Assembly: GCA_034439475.1 (NCBI GenBank)
Contig: JAWXAN010000016.1
Location: 1-58,032 of the forward strand
Origin: Candidatus Zixiibacteriota bacterium
Lineage (GTDB): Bacteria; Zixibacteria; MSB-5A5; GN15; FEB-12
Reading direction: 5' to 3'
Length of the DNA stretch: 58,032 nucleotides
In this document: piece after piece, positions 40,097 through 49,862 of the stretch
Numbering within the stretch: position 1 is the first letter of the stretch
Layout: each line of letters starts with the position of its first letter
The notes under the pieces: generated by a model
Database searches by the model: none
What the model was told of the DNA's origin: nothing
The model's input: only the letters and a program-made list of their open reading frames with translations
Made by a program: the position numbers and the translations under genes

Positions 40097-42712
40097 GTGA
40101 ACGGATTTACTAAGAAAGACTGGCTTTTAGACATGCGCGTAAGACATATCAAACAACTTCTGGTCTTCCCCGACCTTCCCCCTCGACTTGCTCCTCTTCA
40201 GGAAATGGCTCACAACCTTTGGTATTCATGGAATTGGGATATCGTGCGCCTGTTCATTCGCCTCGATGCCGAGATGTGGGAGCGCTGCAACCAGAATCCT
40301 GTTGAAATGCTGGCACGACTTGCCCAACATAAGCTTGAAAAAGCTGCCAACGACGACGGCTTCCTTTCAAGCCTCGACAAGGTTTACGAGAAGTACCAGG
40401 ATTATCTTAGCCGTAAGAAATGGTTTCACTTCAAATACGGCGATTTCGAAAAACAAACAATCGCCTATTTTTCATTAGAATACGGTCTTGATACTGGCTT
40501 GCCGGTTTATTCAGGCGGCCTGGGTGTACTCTCGGGCGATACCCTGAAATCAGCCTCGGACTTAGGTCTTCCGATGGTAGCCATCGGGCTACTGTATCGT
40601 GACGGTTACTTCAGGCAGTCACTCTCCAACGACGGCTGGCAGCTTGAACGATATGAGAAAAATGACTGGTATCACATGCCCGTAAAGTTGGTCGAAGGTC
40701 CGGACGGAACTCCAATCCGGATTGGACTAACGTTGGACGGCATGCCGGTACAAGTGCAAATATGGAAAGTTGTAGTCGGGCTAATGCCGCTCTACCTCCT
40801 CGATACAAACCTACAGGAAAATTCAGCCCGTGCGCGCGATATCACCTCGGTACTCTATGGCGGCGATAAAGACCTTCGCATTCGTCAGGAGATTGTCCTC
40901 GGTATAGGCGGAATCAAGGCTCTGCGGGCCTTAGATATCTCCCCTTCAATATACCACTCAAACGAAGGACACTCGTGGTTCCTGACCCTTGAGCGGATAC
41001 GCGGACTCATGGAGAGCCGCAAGCTTTCGTTCAAAGAGGCAAGCCACTTCGTGTGGTCGACGTCCATTTTTACGACTCACACTCCTGTCCCTGCTGGTAA
41101 CGAGAAATTCGATCCGGTATTGATAAACAGATATCTCAGTGAGACAGTTAAACAACTTGGAATCAGTTGGCAAGAATTTTTATCAATTGGCCGGGTGAAC
41201 CCAGAAGATGAGTCCGAGCATTTCGGGATGACCGTCGCTGCTCTAAAATTTTCCGCTTTCTGTAATGGCGTTTCGGAACTTCACGGTCAGGTCTCCCGAA
41301 AGATGTGGCACAATATTTGGCCCGATTTGCCCCGCGAGGAAATTCCGATAAAGTCTATTACAAACGGTGTGCATCCATCGTCGTGGATTTCCCATGATAT
41401 GAATGAGCTTTTTGAATCGTATTTTGGTCCCAAATTCACCGAAAGACCAGGCGCGCCTGAAATCTGGGAAAAAGCCCACAGGATTCCTGATATCGAATTG
41501 TGGCGAGTTCATAACAGACGCCGCGAGCGGCTTGTCTTCTTTGCAAGGAAACTTCTGAAAAAGCAGCTTGTGAGACGCGGCGCATCATACGCCGACCTCG
41601 AACAGGCCGATCAACTGCTTGACCCGCATGCCTTAACGATAGGCTTTGCCCGCAGATTCTCCACCTACAAACGAGGCGATCTTATATTTCACAATCTCGA
41701 GCGTTTGAATGCCATACTCAACAACGAAGAATTGCCGGTACAGGTAATTATCTCCGGAAAAGCGCACCCGCTTGACAACCCGGGAAAAGAAATCATTAAA
41801 GAAGTCATAGACAATTCGAGCGACCCGAGATTTCGTCAGCGGGTAATTTTCCTTGAAGATTACGACATCAATATCGCGCGATACCTTGTGCAGGGAGCCG
41901 ATGTCTGGCTAAACAATCCTCGCCGCCCGCAGGAAGCCTCGGGCACCTCCGGAATGAAAGCCGCACTCAATGGCGGTCTGAATCTTTCAATTCTGGACGG
42001 CTGGTGGGTTGAAGGCTATAGCGAACAAACTGGCTTCAAAATCGGAAATGGCGAAGAATATGACAATCTCGACGTGCAAGACAACCTTGACTCTGAATCG
42101 CTCTATAATACTCTTGAGCGTGAAATAATTCCGTTGTTCTACAACCGCAATGATTCCGATGTCCCAAAAGGCTGGGTGACAAAGATGAAAGCAGCAATTC
42201 ACATGGCTGGTCAGCGGTTCTCAGCGCAGAGAATGCTAATGGATTATACAAATCATTTTTACATTCCTGCATTGCGCGCCGAACAAAAGTTAACCGCACA
42301 GGAATTTTCCATGACAAAAGAAATTTCCTCATGGTTTGATCGCGTCAGTCATAGCTGGAACTCCATCGAAATCACCGATATAGATTTCCCTGCGATCGGC
42401 CCAACTGCCAGAGTCGGACAGAAAATTCCGATTACCCTCCATGTCCGCCTCGGAGCGATAAAGCCCGAAGATATTCGTGTGGAGATTGTCTCTGGTCCCA
42501 TTGACACTCAGGAAGAGTTTCTTGATATGGCCGCTGTCGGGGCAAATCTTAACGGGAGCGATCCTCAGCAGGTTACAAATGAGGGAATTTATTCCTATCA
42601 CGGGGAAATAACGTGTAAGGAGTCTGGCCGATTAGGTATTACCGCACGGGTAATACCGAGAAACGACAACATGCTCCACACGCGAAAGCCAAAACTCATC
42701 AGTTGGTGGTAA
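40097..42712 (+). CDS. glgP: Alpha-glucan (glycogen) phosphorylase, DUF3417 type
   Basis: This GT35 enzyme releases glucose-1-phosphate from glycogen or maltodextrin, using pyridoxal phosphate. The 871-residue chain begins with the DUF3417-type N-terminus (PLQEMAHNLWYSWNWD). YFSLEYGL and VYSGGLGVLSGD mark the start of the GT-B core, and ASGTSGMKAALNG holds the PLP lysine (K621 counting from GTG). The C-terminal 130 residues form the beta-domain usual in this subfamily. The start is uncertain between GTG 40097 and ATG 40133; neither has a good ribosome site. The family usually starts close to the second. It is a single-gene unit. Confidence 0.92.
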   Translation: MNGFTKKDWLLDMRVRHIKQLLVFPDLPPRLAPLQEMAHNLWYSWNWDIVRLFIRLDAEMWERCNQNPVEMLARLAQHKLEKAANDDGFLSSLDKVYEKYQDYLSRKKWFHFKYGDFEKQTIAYFSLEYGLDTGLPVYSGGLGVLSGDTLKSASDLGLPMVAIGLLYRDGYFRQSLSNDGWQLERYEKNDWYHMPVKLVEGPDGTPIRIGLTLDGMPVQVQIWKVVVGLMPLYLLDTNLQENSARARDITSVLYGGDKDLRIRQEIVLGIGGIKALRALDISPSIYHSNEGHSWFLTLERIRGLMESRKLSFKEASHFVWSTSIFTTHTPVPAGNEKFDPVLINRYLSETVKQLGISWQEFLSIGRVNPEDESEHFGMTVAALKFSAFCNGVSELHGQVSRKMWHNIWPDLPREEIPIKSITNGVHPSSWISHDMNELFESYFGPKFTERPGAPEIWEKAHRIPDIELWRVHNRRRERLVFFARKLLKKQLVRRGASYADLEQADQLLDPHALTIGFARRFSTYKRGDLIFHNLERLNAILNNEELPVQVIISGKAHPLDNPGKEIIKEVIDNSSDPRFRQRVIFLEDYDINIARYLVQGADVWLNNPRRPQEASGTSGMKAALNGGLNLSILDGWWVEGYSEQTGFKIGNGEEYDNLDVQDNLDSESLYNTLEREIIPLFYNRNDSDVPKGWVTKMKAAIHMAGQRFSAQRMLMDYTNHFYIPALRAEQKLTAQEFSMTKEISSWFDRVSHSWNSIEITDIDFPAIGPTARVGQKIPITLHVRLGAIKPEDIRVEIVSGPIDTQEEFLDMAAVGANLNGSDPQQVTNEGIYSYHGEITCKESGRLGITARVIPRNDNMLHTRKPKLISWW

Positions 42713-43071
42713 AGTCGACGGACCTACACCATACATTACTGTCGGCTGGCTCAGGTTAAAAGTTTTCGAGCGAATAGTCGCTGTCGCACGCAATGTTTTG
42801 CAGGTTCATACCACAGCCCTCTCCTTCCATCCAGTTCTCGGACTCATGGCTGGTATACCCACTGCATTAGTACTTATCAAAATTTATAATCTCCTCATTT
42901 TTTAGCAACTTTAAGCCGTTTTCGCGCACAATTTGGCCTAAAAAGCCAACTGGATATGCTTTAATCGAAACGATAGCTTTGGCAATGGGACTCGAACAGC
43001 TTGACATAGACCTAAATCCGGTATTAATTCTTGGCGTAAATAACTTAACTGGATAAACCATGGAGGTAGTG
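42713..43071. other. Intergenic region before the M16 pair
   Basis: This 359-base gap holds no convincing gene. Its right part contains the promoter listed at 43001-43029 and the GGAGG ribosome site at 43062-43066. A minus-strand open frame across 42867-43103 runs into the M16 gene and shows no family features. Confidence 0.45.
43001..43029 (+). promoter_or_regulatory. Promoter for the M16 operon
   Basis: TTGACA (43001-43006) is followed by TATTAATT. TTAATT gives a 17-base spacer and TATTAA a 15-base one. The leader to the ATG at 43072 is about 35 bases. Confidence 0.55.
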
Positions 43072-44577
43072 ATGAGATTGAGAACTCTTTGTCTGCTTGT
43101 CACAATAGCGGGCTTCTCAACTTTGACTGTGGGCTCGACGCACGGTTTTGATTTTTCGACACTCGAAAAAGGCGTCCACGAGCGGACCCTGAAAAATGGA
43201 CTGAAAGTCCTGGTGATGGAGCGTCACGATGCGCCTGTTGCTTCATTTGCAACATGGGCCAATGTCGGCTCGGTCGATGACCCCAAAGGATATACCGGCT
43301 TGGCCCATATGTTTGAGCACATGGCTTTTAAAGGAACAACCACTCTCGGGACCAAAGATATCAACCGCGAACTCAAAGCCATCAAAATCGAGGACTCGCT
43401 ATTTATGCTTCTTCGCTCCGAGCGCAACAAAGGGCGCTTCACCGACTCGACGAAAGTCCAGGCACTTAATGCCCGATATGATTCGGCCCGCGAAGCCTCG
43501 TACCAGCATGTCATCCCCAACGAGTTTGGAAATGTCGTCGAGCGCGAGGGCGGAGTTGGACTCAATGCCTTCACTTCCAACGATCAGACCGCATATTTTT
43601 TCAGTTTGCCATCAAATAAGGTGGAATTGTGGATGGCAATGGAATCTGAGCGATTCCTAAATCCGGTCTTCCGTGAAATGTACAAAGAGCGCGATGTTGT
43701 CGCCGAAGAGCGTCGCATGCGAACTGAGTCAAATCCGATTGGCCGTCTCATCGAAGAGTTCCTTGGCTTAGCCTTCAAGAGCCATCCTTATGGAGTCCCC
43801 GGTGTGGGACATATGTCCGATATTCAATATTATTCTCGCGCGGAAGCTGATGTTTTCTTTAAGAAATATTACAGTCCCTCTAACTTGATTGTCTGTGTTG
43901 TCGGAGATGTCCAGCCCGAGCAGGTCTTCAAACTCGCTGAAAAATATTGGGAGAGAATCCCCTATCGCCCCGCTCCTGAACGAATTGCCTCAGTTGAACC
44001 GCCTCAGTTGGGCGAGAGGAGAATGGAACTGGAAGACCCTTCACAGCCGGTCTATGTAGCTGGCTGGCATATCCCCGAAGGAACACATCCTGATCGAGCC
44101 GCCATTGATGCCATGCTTGACTATCTTGGTTCCGGCCGAACCTCGCTCCTCTACAAGAATCTTATCAAAGAGAAAAAGGCCGCAATTCAGATAGGAGCGC
44201 TCTCCGGCTTTCCTGGCGATAAATATCCTACCATGAGTTTGGTCTACGCCTTTCCGTCAAAGGGAAAAACCAATCAGGAATGCGAAAAGGAGATTTTCGC
44301 CGAGGTAGAAAAGCTCCGGAATACACTTCTCACTGAAAAAGAAGTAGGTGAGATCAAAGCTCGTGCAAAGGCCAGCTTTATTAATGAGCTTGATAATAAT
44401 CAAGGTCTTGGTTTACAACTTGCAACATTCCAACAGATCTGGGGCGACTGGAGAGAGCTTTTCCATCAGCTTGACCGCATTAATGCCGTGACCGCGGAAG
44501 ACATCCAGCGAGTCGCCAAAGAATATTTCACCAAAAACAATCGAGTGGTTGTTATGTCCAACCCCAGCCAGAGCTAA
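43072..44577 (+). CDS. M16 zinc protease, active subunit
   Basis: The ATG at 43072 is chosen because GGAGG lies 5 bases upstream and a signal peptide begins at once (about 1-26). The in-frame ATG at 43060 overlaps the ribosome site. The 501-residue chain has the inverted zinc motif HMFEH (H79, E82, H83) in GLAHMFEHMAFKG and a downstream VVAEERR (about 209-215) with the third ligand. The spacing between the two is longer than usual because of an inserted helical region (about 100-165). It lacks the Arg-Tyr substrate-binding pair in the C-terminal half. Together with the next gene it forms a typical bacterial M16 heterodimer. It is periplasmic or extracellular. Confidence 0.9.
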   Translation: MRLRTLCLLVTIAGFSTLTVGSTHGFDFSTLEKGVHERTLKNGLKVLVMERHDAPVASFATWANVGSVDDPKGYTGLAHMFEHMAFKGTTTLGTKDINRELKAIKIEDSLFMLLRSERNKGRFTDSTKVQALNARYDSAREASYQHVIPNEFGNVVEREGGVGLNAFTSNDQTAYFFSLPSNKVELWMAMESERFLNPVFREMYKERDVVAEERRMRTESNPIGRLIEEFLGLAFKSHPYGVPGVGHMSDIQYYSRAEADVFFKKYYSPSNLIVCVVGDVQPEQVFKLAEKYWERIPYRPAPERIASVEPPQLGERRMELEDPSQPVYVAGWHIPEGTHPDRAAIDAMLDYLGSGRTSLLYKNLIKEKKAAIQIGALSGFPGDKYPTMSLVYAFPSKGKTNQECEKEIFAEVEKLRNTLLTEKEVGEIKARAKASFINELDNNQGLGLQLATFQQIWGDWRELFHQLDRINAVTAEDIQRVAKEYFTKNNRVVVMSNPSQS

Positions 44578-44595
44578 TAGAAGGAGAGCATCAGA

Positions 44596-46731
44596 ATGAA
44601 AACAAATATGTTGAAGGCTTCATTTGGTCTGCTTGCGCTGGCTTTGGTTGCCGCCAGCCTTTCAGCCCAGGATGTGAAGAAAATAAAATTCCCGAAACTG
44701 AACGATATGGTCATTCCTCAGGTAGAACGAGTCACCCTCGACAACGGCATTCGCCTCTACCTGCTTGAAGATAAATCCCTACCGGTCGTTAACATGTCCG
44801 TGCGAGTCAACGCCGGCTCGTATCTTGAGCCTGCCGACAAAGTTGGCCTCGCAGGAATTTGTGGCGAAGTCCTTCGCACTGGCGGTACCAAAAAATGGAC
44901 AGGGGATGAAATCGATGCCGCGCTTGAAGCGGTTGGCGGAAGCGTCGAGACGGGCATCGGGCTCCTCTCAGGCAATGCCTCGGTCAATGTCCTGACTGAT
45001 TACACCGACTTGGGCCTCGAAGTCCTCTCTGAGGTTCTTCAGAGGCCAGTATTTGACGAAGATAAAATTGATCTGGCAAAGGTCAATAACCGTTCGGCAA
45101 TCTCACGGCGCAATGATGACCCGCAGGATATCGGATCAAGAGAATTCTCAAAACTTATCTATGGCGCTGAATCAGTTTACGCCCGTCAGACGGAATATGA
45201 GTCAATTTCAGCTATCACGCGTGACGATTTGGTTCAATTCCACGCGACATACTATAAGCCGGAAAATATCCAGATTGCAGTCTGGGGTGATATCAACAAG
45301 GCCGGGATGATTGATAAAATCAAACAGCATTTTGGCGCCTGGCAAAAGGGGAGCACACCTGTCCCGCCTCCGCCGACTGTTGACTATACCTACGAGAGCA
45401 AAGTGTATTATGTCAGCAAGGATGATGTCAATCAGTCCAACATATACATCGGTCATATCGGCGGACTTGTGTCCGACCCGGACTATGCCGCGCGCATAGT
45501 CATGAACAATATTCTGGGTGGTAGCTTCGGCAGCCGTCTATTTAATACCGTGCGTTCGAAAGAAGGACTCGCCTATTCAACCTTCGGTGTGTACACGGCG
45601 AATATCGCTTACCCGGGCGTCTTCTATAATTACGTCGGAACCAAATCGGAAACTACTGCCAAGGCCATCAAAGTTATGCTGCAAGAGATTAAAAGAATTC
45701 AAACCGATGCTCCAACCCCCGAAGAAATGGCGATGGGCAAAGACGGGTATCTCAATTCATTTGTCTTCAATTTTGATTCTAAAGGAGAAGTCATCAACCG
45801 CCTCATGACCTATGATTTCTATAAGCTTCCCGATGATCTGATTTTCAGACAAAAAGCCGAAGTCGAAAAAGTGACATCGGCCGATGTTATCGCGACGGCC
45901 AAGAAGAATCTTCGTACAGACGCAATGAATATCCTTGTCGTTGGAAAAGGGAAAGATTTCGAGATGCCCCTCGATCAACTTGGACTCGGAGCCATCACAA
46001 CATTAGATGTCACTATTCCGTCAGGCGAGGAAAAAAAAGAGTTGGCTGTTACTCCCGAGAATATGTCGAAAGGGAAAGAACTTCTTGATAAGGCTGTCAA
46101 GGCTCACGGCGGCCTTGATCAATTTAAAAAGATCAACTCTATTTCGATGAAGGGCACAGTTACCGTGACCACACCGCAAGGTGAAATACCGCTTGGGTTG
46201 GAATCGGTTGAAGTCTTCCCCGGCAAGAGCCGTCAGGTCGTAAGCGCTTTCGGACAGAAAATGTACGATGTCCGCAATGGCAACGCCGGCTGGCAGTCAT
46301 CACAGACTGGGCTCATGGCTAAAACAGAAGATGACCTGGTTAAAGATGATAAAGAGGAAGCCCGCAAAATTATAAATATCTTCCGCCAGTCCGACAATCC
46401 GTCATACCAGGCCGTTTACGATGGCTCAGGCAAAGTCGATGATTCGCCTGTTGACTACGTAACAATTTTGAGCAAGAGCGGCGAAACTATCTGCCGTCTC
46501 GGAGTAAGCCGGAGCAACAATCAAGTCATCGCCCGCTCCTATTGGGGTGAAACAATGATGGGTCCGGGACAGCTCGAAGAGACATATACACGAATCGGTG
46601 AATTTAATGGAGTCAAGATATTCGTGGGTTCGACAATAACCAAAGATGGTCAAAAGTACAGCAATATCGACATGTCCGATGTAGTCATAAACGGTCAAGT
46701 TCCGGCGAATTCATTCGAGAAGCCTGAATAA
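44596..46731 (+). CDS. M16 protease partner subunit with LolA-like extension
   Basis: The gene starts 18 bases after the first M16 gene with its own AAGGAG. The 711-residue chain has a signal peptide (about 1-24) and two M16 domains. The zinc motif is lost: the site reads GLAGICGEV (about 84-92) in place of HxxEH. It keeps R320 and Y327 (VRSKEGLAYS), the Arg-Tyr pair that binds substrate C-termini in the partner subunit of M16 heterodimers. Residues about 490-711 are an added beta-rich domain (KAHGGLDQFKKINSISMKG) resembling LolA/LolB-type lipoprotein-binding folds, not part of the usual family. A terminator follows. Confidence 0.88.
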   Translation: MKTNMLKASFGLLALALVAASLSAQDVKKIKFPKLNDMVIPQVERVTLDNGIRLYLLEDKSLPVVNMSVRVNAGSYLEPADKVGLAGICGEVLRTGGTKKWTGDEIDAALEAVGGSVETGIGLLSGNASVNVLTDYTDLGLEVLSEVLQRPVFDEDKIDLAKVNNRSAISRRNDDPQDIGSREFSKLIYGAESVYARQTEYESISAITRDDLVQFHATYYKPENIQIAVWGDINKAGMIDKIKQHFGAWQKGSTPVPPPPTVDYTYESKVYYVSKDDVNQSNIYIGHIGGLVSDPDYAARIVMNNILGGSFGSRLFNTVRSKEGLAYSTFGVYTANIAYPGVFYNYVGTKSETTAKAIKVMLQEIKRIQTDAPTPEEMAMGKDGYLNSFVFNFDSKGEVINRLMTYDFYKLPDDLIFRQKAEVEKVTSADVIATAKKNLRTDAMNILVVGKGKDFEMPLDQLGLGAITTLDVTIPSGEEKKELAVTPENMSKGKELLDKAVKAHGGLDQFKKINSISMKGTVTVTTPQGEIPLGLESVEVFPGKSRQVVSAFGQKMYDVRNGNAGWQSSQTGLMAKTEDDLVKDDKEEARKIINIFRQSDNPSYQAVYDGSGKVDDSPVDYVTILSKSGETICRLGVSRSNNQVIARSYWGETMMGPGQLEETYTRIGEFNGVKIFVGSTITKDGQKYSNIDMSDVVINGQVPANSFEKPE

Positions 46732-46757
46732 TTTTCCTTTTATTTTAGTTTATGTTC

Positions 46758-46792
46758 GACCGGCTGATTGAAATGTCAGCCGGTCTTTTTTT
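46758..46792 (+). terminator. Intrinsic terminator
   Basis: GACCGGCTGA and TCAGCCGGTC form a perfect 10-bp stem with an 8-base loop, followed by seven Ts. It closes the M16 operon. Confidence 0.94.
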
Positions 46793-46903
46793 GTCGACTT
46801 AGTTGGCTTATTTGCTCGTCAAATAGAAAGAGGCATGGACCAATATCGGCCGAAATCTATCCTCTTTTTGAACGCAGAATCTGCGACTCCGACAATGACG
46901 GCT

Positions 46904-47011
46904 TTATTGTGATTCTGAAGTGAATATAAAATCTGGACTACCGCGATAAGCCTCGTCTTCGTCAATCTCGAGTATATACTGGATTGCCCTGTATTGGCGA
47001 TCTGTCTTCAT
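46904..47011 (-). CDS. Possible 35-residue small protein
   Basis: The frame begins ATG AAG with TAGGG 4 bases upstream and encodes an acidic peptide with YRAIQYILEIDEDEAYRG in its middle. The composition looks protein-like, with an amphipathic helix. I recognise no family. It could be a real small gene or the stump of a larger one. Confidence 0.22.
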   Translation of the reverse strand: MKTDRQYRAIQYILEIDEDEAYRGSPDFIFTSESQ

Positions 47012-47064
47012 TCAGCCCTACCTGCCGAAATCGCTCACAAATTCACTTTTTTTTCGAACAATCC

Positions 47065-47093
47065 TTGACAGGAGTGCGTCAAAAAGATATACT
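47065..47093 (+). promoter_or_regulatory. Strong promoter for the secreted paralog at 47135
   Basis: TTGACA (47065-47070) and TATACT (47088-47093) are spaced by exactly 17 bases. The leader to the ATG is about 35 bases. This is one of the best sigma-70-type promoters in the window. Confidence 0.82.
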
Positions 47094-47134
47094 CAGATCG
47101 GCTGAAACATTATTATTTGAGGGTTGTTTAGAAT

Positions 47135-49801
47135 ATGCATAGAATAGAGTTACGTTTTCTGATAGCAAGCCTTGCTGTTGTATTGTGTTTTGGCAGTACT
47201 GCTTCCGGAAGAAATTCAGGCGAAATAACAGAAAGAGCACAACCATTTTCCGCTGCGGCCCCTGCGTATTGCGAAGCCGTTCACAATATTGGCAAGATTG
47301 CTCTGACAATAAATAACCATGGTAGTATTGGCAATGGGTATATAAAGGGATCGCGCAACGACTGTTTCACAGGACGGCAGCTTCCGTCATGTGAATATCC
47401 TAAGGGCTCGAACAACGAATATCTCTTCGCCGGCCTGTTGTGGATTGGCGCAATTTTGGGACGCGACACACTTGTCTCAACGGCAGCCGACGGATGGGCC
47501 GGGACTACGGAAGAATTTGCCCCCGAGTCACCTCCGCTTGGCAATCTGAAATTCAGATCAACCCTGGATCCCAGTAAAGCAGCCTTTAATGGGGCTGTGT
47601 CCGAGCAGGACTATATTGCGGTATATTACGACACCTGCGTGTCTTGCGGAGGCAGCGATCCAATAGATGCTCGTCCTCACCGTCCACTAAATATTGAAGT
47701 AATCCAGCGATCGTTCTCCTGGTCATACAGCTATGCCGAGGATATCGTATTATTTGATTATGCTATAAAGAATATTGGTACCCAGCGCCTTCGTAAGGTT
47801 TATATGGGTTATTATGTTGATGCCGATGTCGGCGGTCGAGGCGCTCCGCTTGGTGGCTCAGCCGATGATTTATGCGGATTTCTCGACACAATAAAGGCGC
47901 AATATGGAAACACCGACCTTTGCCCCGCCCTCGATACGGTGAATCTTGCCTTCATTCTTGACAACAACGGAGATTTCAATGAGTTGAGCCCTCCATCAGC
48001 GCCTGTGCCCCATGTTACCGCTTTGCGAGTAGTAAGAACGCCTTCCGATTCGTTGAACGTTTCTTTCAATTGGTGGGTTAGTAATGGTAATGCGCAGTTG
48101 GACTTTGGTCCACAGGGAAAGGCTACTTTCAGAGACCTGGGTCACGGAGGAACTGGGACTCCGGCAGGGGATCGAAATAAATATGCTCTCCTAAGTAACG
48201 GCGAATTTGATTACGACCAGGCGTTCACTGCCGATATTAGTCCATTGGATCCGATTTGGACCTATCCTCCGCCAGAAATTTCTGGTCCTGTATCTAAGGG
48301 ATTTGATACGCGCTATCTTCTCTCTTTCGGTCCTTTTGATATCGATCCGGGCCAGACCCTTCCCTTATCGCTTTCATACATGGCTGGTGAGAATATTCAT
48401 TATAAAGCGGATAATTATACTGAAAATCTTGACAACAGCTATAAACCTCAGGAATTCTATGAGAATCTCGATTTTTCAGATCTTGGATTAAATGCAACAT
48501 GGGCGTCTTGGATTTATGACAATCCCGGTTTTGATACCGATGGCGATAGCGTCTTCGGTAAATTCCGGGTTTGCCCGCTCGACTCGGTTTTTCTTGATTC
48601 TTTTTTTGTCATAGATACCTCGGCCAGTCCTGACACAGGTTACTATGTAGACAATTATGATTACACCAGACTTGACACAACGTGGTATGAAGGAGATGGC
48701 GTTCCTGATTTCAAGGGAGCATCGCCGCCCCCGGCTCCGTCGAAGCGTGTAGAGCCATTCTTTGGCCAGATTATCATCAGATTTAACGGCGCAGTCACGG
48801 AGAATGCCATTGATGTTTTCGCTAAGACCGCCGGAGGTTCCGGATTGGATTTTGAGGGATATCGAATTTACTATGGTCGGGATGATCGGTCATCCAGCTA
48901 CTCTCTTGTAGCTTCCTTCGACGTAGAAGATTATAATCGGTATGATTATGATGCAATTGTCGGCAATTACGTCCTCAAGGCTAATCCGTTTACCCTCGCT
49001 CAGCTCAGAACGCTTTACGCCCCAGACTCAAGCAGTGATTCAACTTGGCATCCACTTGACTATCCGAGAAACAACCCGTTCAGGTTTAACCATGGCGGCG
49101 TCGACTCCACAGTTTATTTTGTTGCCCAGGATTTCAATCAATCTGACCTCTCCAACCCTAATGGAATCCATAAGACGTATCCGAACGCGCCAAAACCGCC
49201 GAAGAATTATTTGATTATTGATTCCATCCCTAATAACGAGCGCGATCTGTACCTTACTAAGGACAATCTCTTCAAATTTTATGAATATGAATTCACCCTT
49301 AAAAATCTACAGTCATCTGTACCGTACTGGATTAATGTAACAGCGTTCGATTATGGATCTCCTAAGTCTGGACTTCCACCTCTTGAGACATCGATTACTC
49401 TGTCACCTGCCAATACCTATGCCTTCGGCGTTAACAATGCCAGTGATAGCTCCGGCAAGGTTTTTATTTACCCCAACCCCTACAGGGGAGACGGCGCCTA
49501 TCTTGATGATTACTACGAGCGTCAGAATACCTCTTCCGATGCGGTAGTGACTGATCGCCTCAGGATCATCAATTTCGCCAATCTTCCGTCCCGCTGTATC
49601 ATTAGAATCTTCTCTCTTGATGGCGATATGGTTCGTGAAATTAACCACAATATTGACATTTCCGATCCGCTCCATAACCACGACACATGGGACCTTATAT
49701 CCCGAAATACGCAAAAGGTGGCATCTGGGCTTTACTACTGGTCTGTTGAGAATCTCGAAACTGGTGATATGCAGCTCGGTAAACTCGTGATTATACTCTA
49801 A
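47135..49801 (+). CDS. Large secreted protein of unknown function, paralog 1 of 3
   Basis: The 888-residue chain has a signal peptide (about 1-25). Next is a conserved N-terminal module (NNHGSIGNGYI, YPKGSNNEYLFAGLLWIGAI, RDTLVST) and a beta module with RPHRPLNIEVIQRSFSWSY and FDYAIKNIGTQRLRKVY. A central part has DTRYLLSFGPFDIDPGQTLPLS and YDNPGFDTDGDS. An FN3-like domain follows (about 530-740, DFEGYRIYYGRDDRSS). The tail (about 775-888) has YPNPYRGDGAY, FANLPSRCIIRIFSLDGD and a final GKLVIIL, a variant of the FlgD-like sorting domain. It shares this plan with the next two genes. It is longer than they are by an insertion near 475-510. Function unknown; surface localisation is inferred. Confidence 0.78.
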   Translation: MHRIELRFLIASLAVVLCFGSTASGRNSGEITERAQPFSAAAPAYCEAVHNIGKIALTINNHGSIGNGYIKGSRNDCFTGRQLPSCEYPKGSNNEYLFAGLLWIGAILGRDTLVSTAADGWAGTTEEFAPESPPLGNLKFRSTLDPSKAAFNGAVSEQDYIAVYYDTCVSCGGSDPIDARPHRPLNIEVIQRSFSWSYSYAEDIVLFDYAIKNIGTQRLRKVYMGYYVDADVGGRGAPLGGSADDLCGFLDTIKAQYGNTDLCPALDTVNLAFILDNNGDFNELSPPSAPVPHVTALRVVRTPSDSLNVSFNWWVSNGNAQLDFGPQGKATFRDLGHGGTGTPAGDRNKYALLSNGEFDYDQAFTADISPLDPIWTYPPPEISGPVSKGFDTRYLLSFGPFDIDPGQTLPLSLSYMAGENIHYKADNYTENLDNSYKPQEFYENLDFSDLGLNATWASWIYDNPGFDTDGDSVFGKFRVCPLDSVFLDSFFVIDTSASPDTGYYVDNYDYTRLDTTWYEGDGVPDFKGASPPPAPSKRVEPFFGQIIIRFNGAVTENAIDVFAKTAGGSGLDFEGYRIYYGRDDRSSSYSLVASFDVEDYNRYDYDAIVGNYVLKANPFTLAQLRTLYAPDSSSDSTWHPLDYPRNNPFRFNHGGVDSTVYFVAQDFNQSDLSNPNGIHKTYPNAPKPPKNYLIIDSIPNNERDLYLTKDNLFKFYEYEFTLKNLQSSVPYWINVTAFDYGSPKSGLPPLETSITLSPANTYAFGVNNASDSSGKVFIYPNPYRGDGAYLDDYYERQNTSSDAVVTDRLRIINFANLPSRCIIRIFSLDGDMVREINHNIDISDPLHNHDTWDLISRNTQKVASGLYYWSVENLETGDMQLGKLVIIL

Positions 49802-49828
49802 GTTTTTTATCGCTGATTTTGTGATTTT

Positions 49829-49862
49829 AAGTGGTGACTGAAGATTCAGTCACCACTTTTTC
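49829..49862 (+). terminator. Intrinsic terminator
   Basis: AAGTGGTGACTGAA and TTCAGTCACCACTT form a perfect 14-bp stem with a GA loop, followed by a short T-run. It separates paralog 1 from paralogs 2 and 3. Confidence 0.9.

Larger units (their letters stand above)
46793..47134. other. Intergenic region before the three-paralog cluster
   Basis: The region holds a near-consensus promoter at 47065-47093 and one possible small minus-strand frame at 46904-47011. Nothing else is recognisable. Confidence 0.5.

Noticed and set aside
42867-43103. Minus-strand open frame before the M16 operon
   Set aside because: It overlaps the M16 start and promoter and resembles no known protein.
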